51,997 nucleotides of DNA, taken from NCBI GenBank assembly GCA_017545245.1, contig JAFWPB010000062.1:1-51997 (forward strand), in the 5' to 3' direction. This stretch comes from Clostridiales bacterium. Its GTDB lineage: Bacteria > Bacillota > Clostridia > Saccharofermentanales > Saccharofermentanaceae. The position numbers and the translations under genes were made by a program. Each line of letters opens with the position of its first letter. The stretch's first letter is position 1. Positions 40,003-47,155 of the stretch are shown here, piece by piece. Under the pieces are notes generated by a model that was not told the DNA's origin, did not search any database, and was given only the letters and a program-made list of their open reading frames with translations.

Positions 40003-40581
40003 TTAATAAACAGAATATCGGACTATGACCCATCGTCCGTCATATTTTTCAAACTCGATGAGGTCGGAAGAGGTATAGATCTCGTCTTTGCCGTCTTGCG
40101 TGTGGTATTCATTACTTACGGTACAAGAGACTGATGCCGTGTTGTTATAAATAGATATTCTCATAGAAAGGATCGAACGGTTTTTGATACTCTGCATGGC
40201 ATTGCCGTATTCCTCGAAAATACTCGTATACAGGGTTTGCTGGCAACGTAACAGTTCGTCAAAAAGTGTCTTGCTATCGAAAATGTAAGGTTTGAGTTTG
40301 GAGAGCTTGGCCATCGCCTCCTCGCTGTCTGCTTCCGGTATCGATATCGGAGAAGGACTGCTAAAGACAGAGGTGCTCGTTGACATGCTGCCTGAAGAAG
40401 AGATTTTGCCAACAGATAATAATTCATCAGAAGAATGAATGAAGTCATTTGCCAGTATGCGGATGGAAGCTTTCTCGTTATTCGCGCGGATACTGTCCGC
40501 AATGATGTAAACCGTAAGAGCGATGACCGCTATGATCAAGAGTACAAACCCTCGGTTTAATCTGGCGATTTTCTTCTTCAT
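40003..40581 (-). CDS. membrane-anchored extracytoplasmic protein of the ABC operon
   Basis: The 192-residue protein has one N-terminal membrane helix (about 10-30) and an external domain with a Ser/Thr-rich linker and a final beta-sheet-like section (RISIYNNTASVSCTVSNEYH) that resembles the small NTF2/DUF-type folds. I recognise no family. It is 35 bases upstream of the ATPase gene, with GGAGGATC before its ATG, so it is the first gene of a three-gene operon and may be an accessory substrate- or partner-binding subunit. Confidence 0.78.
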   Translation of the reverse strand: MKKKIARLNRGFVLLIIAVIALTVYIIADSIRANNEKASIRILANDFIHSSDELLSVGKISSSGSMSTSTSVFSSPSPISIPEADSEEAMAKLSKLKPYIFDSKTLFDELLRCQQTLYTSIFEEYGNAMQSIKNRSILSMRISIYNNTASVSCTVSNEYHTQDGKDEIYTSSDLIEFEKYDGRWVIVRYSVY

Positions 40582-40610
40582 ATGATCCTCCAACATATAT
40601 GACTGATGAT

Positions 40611-40638
40611 ATTATAGCGTTTTTTTGACATTTGCAAA
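40611..40638 (-). promoter_or_regulatory. promoter of the three-gene ABC operon
   Basis: On the minus strand TTTGCA (40638-40633) and a perfect TATAAT (40616-40611) are spaced by 16 bp, about 30 bases from the start codon. Confidence 0.65.
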
Positions 40639-40884
40639 GTGACTATTCTGTCAGATAGGTGAGTGGATTTATGTCCAAAAAGTAAACAATTTGAGTGGTT
40701 TAGAGGCGTTTTCATTCCGTGATCATGACTGTATGGCGAAGGAGAAAGAACACCCCGGAAGACGAAAACGTAGTGATTGCAGTGCTTTTGAAATCTCTTG
40801 GTAATAAAGATGAAATAATCGCGTATCGTTTTGTGCAACCTGCACAACGAAAGAAAAAAGTTTGCGCATTTCGCGGTAAAGGTG

Positions 40885-40912
40885 TTGACAATGGTCATGT
40901 GCGTGCTATACT
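40885..40912 (+). promoter_or_regulatory. near-consensus promoter of the large non-coding RNA
   Basis: A perfect TTGACA (40885-40890) and TATACT (40907-40912) are 16 bp apart. Transcription would begin at about 40918-40920, which is the first base of the end-closing helix of the RNA. Confidence 0.85.
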
Positions 40913-40917
40913 GAAAC

Positions 40918-41558
40918 TAGCTCCAGGGAATACGAGTTAACACCAAATCCCACACGGAGAGCCGCCACTGGTAAATACACAAGGCGAGGCTGAAAAAAAC
41001 AGAAAGACCAGAGAGTGGTCAGGAAACGATGGCAGATAGAGTTGCAAGGCGGTACAGAGAGACCGAATACGATTTTAGAAACCGGAGCCGTTAGAGCCAT
41101 AGTAGTAAACAGTGGAGAGCGGACAGCGATTGACGGTACGCGAGGGCGGACACAAGTCGCGGGTCAGGTTGGAACCTTGATTTGGAAGTGATTGCGAAGA
41201 TAGGATATCGGATGCAGGGCTTCAGAATTAGTAGAAATGGTAGGAGACGGGCCATAACTTAGTAAGTTGCATTAACCGGATCGGAACCTGCTGGATTGCA
41301 TGGGGCGTTCAGTTGAGGGTGAGACGGCAGAGGTGATGGAAAAGGTGGTTTCGGAGACGACAACATTTCGGTGATCGGGTTGGTTGGAAAGGTGCAGCTT
41401 CATGTACTGAGTAATTCCACGAAGACAGGTTGGACAGGATCTTGAAGGTTCGCAGATAATAAAGGGTGGCCGTAGGAATTGGAAGTGAAGTTGGTTCGCT
41501 GGAGCTATTTATTTGTCCTCAGGCTTTATATAAGGGTGGCGGTAAGCCACCCTTTTTT
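40918..41558 (+). ncRNA. large structured non-coding RNA (~640 nt), class unassigned
   Basis: This segment has no credible open frame, a strong promoter and a strong terminator. TAGCTCCAG (40918-40926) is exactly complementary to CTGGAGCTA (41499-41507), closing a 590-nt domain. Internal helices are visible: AGCCGCC (40960-40966) with GGCGAGGCT (40983-40991, two-base bulge); GACCA-GAGAG-TGGTC (41006-41020); CGGT...ACCG (41050-41065); CGCGA...TCGCG (41139-41161); TCAGGT-TGGA-ACCTTGA (41164-41180); AACTT-AGT-AAGTT (41256-41268); and AATTCCACG (41413-41421) with CGTAGGAATT (41471-41480, one bulge). The RNA is rich in purines. Size and closed architecture recall large RNAs such as OLE, ROOL and GOLLD, but I cannot assign it to one. 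RNase P and tmRNA signatures are absent. Confidence 0.82.
41532..41558 (+). terminator. terminator of the large RNA
   Basis: AGGGTGGC (41533-41540) pairs with GCCACCCT (41546-41553) around a five-base loop, followed by six T residues. It lies between this RNA and the convergent hpt gene. Confidence 0.92.
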
Positions 41559-41572
41559 ATGTGAAAGATTCA

Positions 41573-42103
41573 TTACTTATGTTCAAGCTCGGCAATGAAG
41601 GGAAGGTTGCGGCCTTTCTCTGAGGCATCCATACCGTAACCGATCAACCAGCTGCGGTCGATCTCAAATCCATAGTACTTTACGGGAAGATCAATCAGCT
41701 GCCGTTCAGGGTTATATAGGAGAGTACATACTTCCAGGGAAGCCGGCTTTCTGGCTTCAAGAGTCTGCAGAAGATAGGCGGTAGTCAATCCGGTCCGGAT
41801 GATATCTTCAACGACAATGACGTGCTTGTTCGTGATATTGATGTCCACATCTTTCGTGATCCGGACGATACCGGTCTGGCTTGTGGTGTCAGGAATGTTG
41901 CCTACAGCCAGCATATCCAGTTCGATGGGAAGGTCGATCGCACGAGTCAGGTCAGTAAAAAAGAATAGTGAACCTTTCAAGACGCCGAGTAAAACCAGTT
42001 CTTCGCCTTCGTAATCCTTTGTGATCTGGCGTCCGAGTTCACTGATCCTTTCCGCCAGCTGTTCCTGAGAATAGAGTACTTTCTTATATTGGATCTGATC
42101 CAT
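41573..42103 (-). CDS. hpt: divergent hypoxanthine phosphoribosyltransferase
   Basis: The 176-residue protein has the HPRT fold: LLGVLKGSLFFFTDL (PPi loop), the PRPP motif VVEDIIRTGLTT at about 98-108 and GYGMDASEKGRNLPFI at the end. It would salvage hypoxanthine or guanine with PRPP. Three usual active-site positions differ: Arg103 replaces the Asp of EDIIDTG (the proposed general base), Arg150 replaces the purine-contacting Lys of the PDKF region, and the Ser-Tyr of the flexible loop is Gly-Asn (68-69). The start has AAGGAG upstream. It follows the kinase-like gene by 24 bases and is convergent with the large RNA. The fold is secure; activity is open. Confidence 0.88.
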   Translation of the reverse strand: MDQIQYKKVLYSQEQLAERISELGRQITKDYEGEELVLLGVLKGSLFFFTDLTRAIDLPIELDMLAVGNIPDTTSQTGIVRITKDVDINITNKHVIVVEDIIRTGLTTAYLLQTLEARKPASLEVCTLLYNPERQLIDLPVKYYGFEIDRSWLIGYGMDASEKGRNLPFIAELEHK

Positions 42104-42127
42104 ATTTTCACTCCTTAGGTAAGACAG

Positions 42128-43081
42128 TTACGACTCCTCGCCGGATGGCGGAGCATCGAAACTCTTTAATCTTTCGATCAATTCCATAAAGTCTTTCTTG
42201 TAGACGATCTTGATATGTATGCCGGGATATAACTCGCGGACTTTCTTGAGTTTCTTATTCTTTTTCGTCACATATCTCTGGTCCATGGTAGTCAATTCCA
42301 GATAGGTGTCGAAGCGTGTCAGATAAAAGTCAGGACTGAAGGCCAGCGTGACATTTCCTTCGCTGTCCCACTCGACCGGGAAAGTTTTCGGCTCGTATTT
42401 CCAGTCAATATGGTACATGTCCAGAATGCGGGCAAACTCCGCTTCGGACGGATTCTTGAAGACCGGGAGATCTTTCTGGTGGTTATAGGCACCTTCTTTT
42501 TTCGTTTCGTCCTTGATCCTTACACGAAGAGAATGTTCATTGTTTGTGGCCAGTATCGCAGCCACACACTCATCAACAGAAAGAAAGGCCGTATTCAGGA
42601 TCAGATGATACAAGGAGGCATCACTTGAATCGGCAGAGAAAACATGCGAAACGAATCGCTTGTGTTTCCGGTCGGTGGATTCAAGAAGAGATTGTGCCGC
42701 CTGTTCCGTCAGATGAAATTGACGCTGGATCCGGCTGAGGCGGACGTCGTTCGGTGCGATGATGCGGACGTTGATGGCATTCTCATGCTGCGCAAAAAAC
42801 ATCTGGGATCCAAATCCCAGTAAGATCGCTGACTGCTTCTTCGAAAGATCGAGTAGGGAAGATTCCAGCACTTCACGGAATGTCTTGCCGTCTTTGTACT
42901 CGGAAAGATAAAACTTGGCGCTCTCTGCGAGACTTCTTCGTTGTTCCGGATTACTGTCCGGAAAGAACTTTTCCATGAGAAGGTCTCTCGTGATCAGTTC
43001 CCAGCCGAGCTTGCTGCTTAAAGCGGCGGCGACTTCATCGCCAAGGCTGCCCATCTGTCGGGAAATGGTGATGATCGGCAT
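42128..43081 (-). CDS. cytidylate-kinase-like protein with PD-(D/E)xK-like C-terminal domain
   Basis: The 317-residue protein begins MPIITISRQMGSLGDEVAAA, the P-loop-like start of the cytidylate-kinase-like family, and the kinase-like part extends to about residue 180. Residues of about 212-300 form a second domain: FSPDFYLTRFDTYLELTT, with Pro250-Asp251, Glu262 and nearby lysines (TKKNKKLKK). This follows the spacing of PD-(D/E)xK nuclease folds, with E-x-T in place of E-x-K. The ATG at 43081 has AAGGAGGTC upstream; a longer frame to 43102 is less likely. It lies 24 bases upstream of hpt. The kinase-like part is recognised by its start and length; the nuclease call is inference. Confidence 0.72.
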   Translation of the reverse strand: MPIITISRQMGSLGDEVAAALSSKLGWELITRDLLMEKFFPDSNPEQRRSLAESAKFYLSEYKDGKTFREVLESSLLDLSKKQSAILLGFGSQMFFAQHENAINVRIIAPNDVRLSRIQRQFHLTEQAAQSLLESTDRKHKRFVSHVFSADSSDASLYHLILNTAFLSVDECVAAILATNNEHSLRVRIKDETKKEGAYNHQKDLPVFKNPSEAEFARILDMYHIDWKYEPKTFPVEWDSEGNVTLAFSPDFYLTRFDTYLELTTMDQRYVTKKNKKLKKVRELYPGIHIKIVYKKDFMELIERLKSFDAPPSGEES

Positions 43082-43257
43082 ACCGGAAGACCTCCTTGTC
43101 AATACTACTTAAATTATACCATTCTTTATTATTTCGAGAGCATTTTGACATATAAGTCATTGTTTTTTATTTAGCGGTATGCGAAAATGATTTCGCTGAT
43201 ATGTCAGCATGTTAGAGGATAAGGATTAAAAGTTGGAAAGTGTTCGAGGAGTAGTGT

Positions 43258-43695
43258 ATGGCAGTTTACTATTATGGCGTAGAATCTTTTAAGAAGGTAT
43301 TTGGTCCGAAGGGCGAAGTGAAGCAGTGCTCGTTTTGCCACCAGAGTTATCAGGAGACCTATGTGAAGTTTAATAAGTGGGGACATCTTGATTATATTCC
43401 GCTCATCTATTTAGGCGCAGATTATTATCACTTCTGCCCGGTATGTTTCAATGGTGACAAGTTTGTCAAAGAGGGTAAGAAGGAAGCAAAGAGGATTGTG
43501 AAAGACAAGACTCCGGCCACGACGAATCTTGTTCCTCGTGGAATCCATCACGCGTCTTCCAAGACCTATGATCTGATCCTGGAAGATAAGAACTCCGGTC
43601 AAACTTTCCCGATCGGCACCAATATGAAGAAGAGTGATTATAAAGCGTTGAAGAAAAGCCGCTTCTACAAGAAAATTGAAGAAGTAGAGATGTGA
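43258..43695 (+). CDS. small zinc-ribbon-like protein of unknown function
   Basis: The 145-residue protein has two CxxC pairs, CSFC (about 24-27) and CPVC (about 61-64), that could bind zinc. The rest is basic and rich in Lys and Tyr, ending in a Lys-rich helical stretch. I recognise no family. GAGGAG precedes the ATG. A weak hairpin with a short T-run (43714-43735) follows. Confidence 0.75.
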   Translation: MAVYYYGVESFKKVFGPKGEVKQCSFCHQSYQETYVKFNKWGHLDYIPLIYLGADYYHFCPVCFNGDKFVKEGKKEAKRIVKDKTPATTNLVPRGIHHASSKTYDLILEDKNSGQTFPIGTNMKKSDYKALKKSRFYKKIEEVEM

Positions 43696-43713
43696 TATTG
43701 CAATACAAATTCG

Positions 43714-43735
43714 GGACCTCTGGTGAGGTCCTTTT
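43714..43735 (+). terminator. short hairpin, possible weak terminator
   Basis: GGACCTC (43714-43720) pairs perfectly with GAGGTCC (43725-43731) around TGGT; only four T residues follow. Confidence 0.5.
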
Positions 43736-43753
43736 GCATAAAAGGAGAAGCAT

Positions 43754-45148
43754 ATGAAAAAACCGATCCGTGTTCTGGGATGTCTACTGGCTATGAGCCT
43801 GATTCTTTCTTCGTGTAAAAACAGTGAAGAAACGACAACCAAGCGTGATGATACGACGCAAACTACAGCCGAGACGACTTCGGTAGAAACAACGACGGAG
43901 AAGACCGAGGCACCGACAACCACGACAGAAGAAACAACGACTGAGGCGACGACCACCACCGAGGCCACCACGACAACGGAAGCAACTACCACGGAGGAAA
44001 CGACTACCGTTGCTACGACATCTTCCGAAGAAACAACGGCTGCATCTTCTGAAGAAACTTCTGAGACGAGTGGATCGGAAAAAGAAAGTTCAGAAACTTC
44101 TTCCTCTTCAAGAGTGGCGGCTTTTGACAAAGATAAGGCAGACAAGTTCATGTCAGGCGTGACATTTGAGGGTGCCGCGCTGGTCTCCCAGAACAGGGAA
44201 GTCGTCTGGACCCGTGCTGAGGGCATGGCTGACCGCGAGAAGAATGTACCGAATACCATGGATACAGTTTTTGAGTTTGGTTCGATCACAAAGCAGTTTA
44301 CAGCAGTGGCAATCATGCAGCTGGTCGAGAAAGGTCTGATTTCTCCGGAGGACACTCTGGATAAGTATCTTCCTGAATACTCGCATGCCAAAGAGATCAC
44401 GATCCATCAGCTCCTGAACATGACTTCCGGTATCCCGGATTATCTTGAGACGGGCACGCTCGGTTTTTCCATGATGGACTTCAAGAACATCGATTTTTCA
44501 AAGCTGGATGTGCTTGAGCAGACTGTACGTGAAGTCGTATCCACGCCGATCACGGGTGACTGGATGGTCGAGCAGATCTCGGCAATGGATCTGATGTTCA
44601 CACCGGGAACGGAGTTTTATTACTGCAACACGAACTATTATTTCCTGGGCATGATCATCGAGAAACTGAGTGGCATGAAATATGATGAGTATATCCGTAA
44701 GAATATTCTGGAGCCTCTTGATCTGAAAGATCTGTATCCGGATATCGACCATCTGACATCGAAGGGAAGAACATCACTTCTGTTCTGGAATTTCGATTTC
44801 CCATCCCAGGATCCCAGCATCAGCTATGCTGTCGGCGTCATGACAGGAACGGCGGAAGGGCTTTTGCAGTGGGAGTATGATGTTCTTGACGGAAAACTCC
44901 TCACCAAAGAAAGCTGGGACAAGATCTTCGACGGCGGTGCTTTTGGATATGGATACGGATTCTATGTCAAAGGGAACTGCCTGGAACACTCAGGAATGAC
45001 TCTTGGTTATAACACCAACGTTTTTGTGGATCGTGAAAATGAGACGGTCATTATCGTCTTGTCGAATATTCAAACGCTCGGAATGTCGCTTGTTCAGCCG
45101 ATGTCATCGGAGATCAGCCAGTATCTGCAGCAAAACTGCATGGGCTGA
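43754..45148 (+). CDS. lipoprotein serine hydrolase, class C beta-lactamase fold
   Basis: The 464-residue protein has a lipoprotein signal (lipobox LSSC, Cys21), a linker of about 95 residues composed mostly of Thr, Glu, Ala and Ser, and a beta-lactamase/DD-peptidase domain from about 120. The active-site motifs are SITK (Ser177, Lys180), YCN (about 283-285) and HSG (about 417-419) in EHSGMTLGY. It is probably a cell-wall peptidase, esterase or penicillin-binding-like protein displayed away from the membrane by the linker. The linker's codon repeats are only mildly varied, so it is prone to slippage. AAAGGAG precedes the start. Confidence 0.9.
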   Translation: MKKPIRVLGCLLAMSLILSSCKNSEETTTKRDDTTQTTAETTSVETTTEKTEAPTTTTEETTTEATTTTEATTTTEATTTEETTTVATTSSEETTAASSEETSETSGSEKESSETSSSSRVAAFDKDKADKFMSGVTFEGAALVSQNREVVWTRAEGMADREKNVPNTMDTVFEFGSITKQFTAVAIMQLVEKGLISPEDTLDKYLPEYSHAKEITIHQLLNMTSGIPDYLETGTLGFSMMDFKNIDFSKLDVLEQTVREVVSTPITGDWMVEQISAMDLMFTPGTEFYYCNTNYYFLGMIIEKLSGMKYDEYIRKNILEPLDLKDLYPDIDHLTSKGRTSLLFWNFDFPSQDPSISYAVGVMTGTAEGLLQWEYDVLDGKLLTKESWDKIFDGGAFGYGYGFYVKGNCLEHSGMTLGYNTNVFVDRENETVIIVLSNIQTLGMSLVQPMSSEISQYLQQNCMG

Positions 45149-45209
45149 TTTTCCCTGGATCTGAGGAAAAAATACAATTCCGCCTGTTTGAAAAGAAAAG
45201 AGGGAGACT

Positions 45210-45692
45210 ATGAAAAAAGAAAATAAAACGAACGCCATGCGCATATTGGACAAAGAGAAGATCCCGTATGAGGCATTCTATTACGATTGTGATGAGTTCA
45301 TTGATGGCGTCCATATTGCCGATTTGCTGGGCCAGCCTTATGAGTCGTCTTTTAAGACTTTGGTCATGCAGGGGAAATCGAAAAACTACTTTGTTTTCGT
45401 ACTTCCGATCGCAGAAGAAGTGGATATGAAAAAAGCCGCACGCGTGGTCGGAGAAAAGTCTCTGGAAATGCTTCATGTAAAAGACATCCAGGCCGTGACA
45501 GGTTATATCCGTGGCGGCGTGACTTCAATTGGAATGAAAAAGAAATACCCGACTGTGATCCATGAGACAGCACAGCTTTATGATACGATCATCGTAAGTG
45601 GTGGAATGCTGGGAACACAGATACATTTAAAACCGGATGACCTCTGTAAAGCGGTATCCGGTTCATTTGCAGATATTGTTGCCGATCACTGA
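45210..45692 (+). CDS. YbaK/EbsC family aminoacyl-tRNA deacylase
   Basis: The 160-residue protein has the YbaK signature GYIRGGVTSIGMKKKYP and a leading RILDKEKIPYEAFYYD strand, as in Cys-tRNA(Pro) deacylases. It would clear mischarged tRNAPro. GAGGGAG precedes the ATG. It converges with the CAP gene, with nine bases between stop codons. Confidence 0.92.
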   Translation: MKKENKTNAMRILDKEKIPYEAFYYDCDEFIDGVHIADLLGQPYESSFKTLVMQGKSKNYFVFVLPIAEEVDMKKAARVVGEKSLEMLHVKDIQAVTGYIRGGVTSIGMKKKYPTVIHETAQLYDTIIVSGGMLGTQIHLKPDDLCKAVSGSFADIVADH

Positions 45693-45701
45693 GTAATCAG
45701 A

Positions 45702-46997
45702 TCAATCCACATGTGCCAGAACTAATGCCCAGTAGACTGTGCCATCTTTTGCGACATAGCGTCCGAGAGCGGCACGGTTGTACTTCGTGCTGACCATGTT
45801 CTTGTGGTGGCCTTCCGATCCCATCCAGATGTTGAGCACCTGTTCCAAAGTATCGAGACAGCCACCCTTTCCGGCTGCGATATTCTCGGCACTGGCACCG
45901 AAAGGTATCTTCAGATTGCGTCCGACTTTATCATACTTCGAACCGTCTTTGCGGACATGTGCGAAGTTTTCAGCGATCTCTCTGGCACGGATGTCTGCCC
46001 ACTGCTGCATGAGATTGTTGGTGGTCACTGCTTTTGCGCCTTCACTGGCACGGATCTTATTGAGTTCAGCGATTTGTGAGTATACATCAAGACTCGGCAG
46101 ATCCAGGGAACCGCGTGTGATTCCGTACGATTTACAGATATTCGTGAATTCCTTGGAGTTGATGAAACCTCCGAAAATGGCTTCACGAGGGGCACCGGTC
46201 TTCATGATGTCCATCCAGTAATCGAGTCCAGCCTGATCCGGTTCGCGATCCATGAAAGCACGGTACAGACGTGTGATGAATTCCTTGTTGCTGAGTTTCT
46301 TGTTTTTGAATTCTTTGCTGAAAAAGAACTGGTCGCCGATTACTGCGCCGTTGAGGTTGCCCTTGAGCAGTTGTTCTGTCCAGTAGACAAGTCCGTCTGG
46401 ATCACTGCTTCTTCCTAAAACAACCTGGTACATACGCTCAACAAAGAGGGCGACTTTGGTGTTCTGTTCGGTGGAATGCGCCGGGTCATAATATCCCTGA
46501 AGCATGCCGTAAGACTTGCAGATGTTCTTGAATTCAGTAGAAGTGGAAAAACCAATGAAGAGCTCATTTTTCTTTTCTTTGGTGTTCCAGTTGGTACCCA
46601 TCTGCTTGACCCAGAAATCCAGGCCGGCTTTCTCCGGGTTTCTGTCCATAAAAAGCTTATAGTGGCAAGTTACATACTGCTTGCTGGTCATTTTTTCTTT
46701 GGCAATCTTATTTTGAAACTCTTTACTGAAGATGAACTGGTAAGCAACTCCGGCAGCGGTGATCTTCTTATCGTTGAGCTGTCCGCACCAGTACTTGAGA
46801 CCGGAAGCATCAGGTTTTCTGTCTAGCGTGATCTCATACATACGTGTCACAAAGGCTTCCACCTTGGATACGGCTTCTACGGAAATATCATCAGAAGACT
46901 CTTCGGTCGTAGCGGAAACGGCCAGGCCGAAACAGGAAAAGACAATAGAAAAAGCAAAGATAAGCGTCAATATACGCTTAAGAATAACGTTCCTCAT
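45702..46997 (-). CDS. secreted DUF4214 repeat protein with CAP domain
   Basis: The 431-residue protein has a Sec signal peptide (cleavage near VSA-T). It carries repeated DUF4214 units of about 70 residues marked by RMYEITLDRKPDASGLKYW, YKLFMDRNPEKAGLDFW, RMYQVVLGRSSDPDGLVYW and YRAFMDREPDQAGLDYW, i.e. four half-repeats. A CAP/SCP domain occupies the C-terminal 120 residues (LNKIRASEGAKAV, then NIWMGSEGHHKNMVS). DUF4214 is associated with extracellular or surface proteins. The ATG at 46997 has GGGGATG upstream. The role is probably at the cell surface; the enzyme activity of CAP domains is usually uncertain. Confidence 0.88.
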   Translation of the reverse strand: MRNVILKRILTLIFAFSIVFSCFGLAVSATTEESSDDISVEAVSKVEAFVTRMYEITLDRKPDASGLKYWCGQLNDKKITAAGVAYQFIFSKEFQNKIAKEKMTSKQYVTCHYKLFMDRNPEKAGLDFWVKQMGTNWNTKEKKNELFIGFSTSTEFKNICKSYGMLQGYYDPAHSTEQNTKVALFVERMYQVVLGRSSDPDGLVYWTEQLLKGNLNGAVIGDQFFFSKEFKNKKLSNKEFITRLYRAFMDREPDQAGLDYWMDIMKTGAPREAIFGGFINSKEFTNICKSYGITRGSLDLPSLDVYSQIAELNKIRASEGAKAVTTNNLMQQWADIRAREIAENFAHVRKDGSKYDKVGRNLKIPFGASAENIAAGKGGCLDTLEQVLNIWMGSEGHHKNMVSTKYNRAALGRYVAKDGTVYWALVLAHVD

Positions 46998-47155
46998 AAT
47001 TCAATTCATCCCCTAAGTTTTTGCACTTTAACAACATTATAAAGGAAAGCGATTTTCATTTCTATATTGAAAGAAACAAATATGTCCGATTCCTGTTCGG
47101 TTTTCTTGAGAAAAGCACTGTAATCTCAGGTATATTTATGAAAATGCGGGGAGAC

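Larger units (their letters stand above)
40582..40918. other. intergenic region between the ABC operon and the large RNA
   Basis: No credible gene lies here; a 73-codon frame at 40719-40940 lacks a ribosome binding site and a protein-like composition. The region holds the promoters of the two flanking units, one AAAAGCACTG copy (40780-40789, minus strand) and the palindrome TTGTGCA-ACC-TGCACAA (40831-40847). Confidence 0.6.

Noticed and set aside
40719..40940. 73-residue plus-strand frame upstream of the large RNA
   Set aside because: No ribosome binding site and a composition unlike a protein; it also crosses the RNA promoter.
40918..41558. RNase P RNA or tmRNA as the identity of the large RNA
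   Set aside because: The conserved GAGGAAAGTCC/ACAGAA-type core of RNase P and the tRNA-like ends and Ala-tag frame of tmRNA are not present.
43900..44050. Short-period ACNACNGAN repeats as a possible CRISPR or microsatellite
   Set aside because: They are in-frame codons of the Thr/Glu linker, with no regular spacers.
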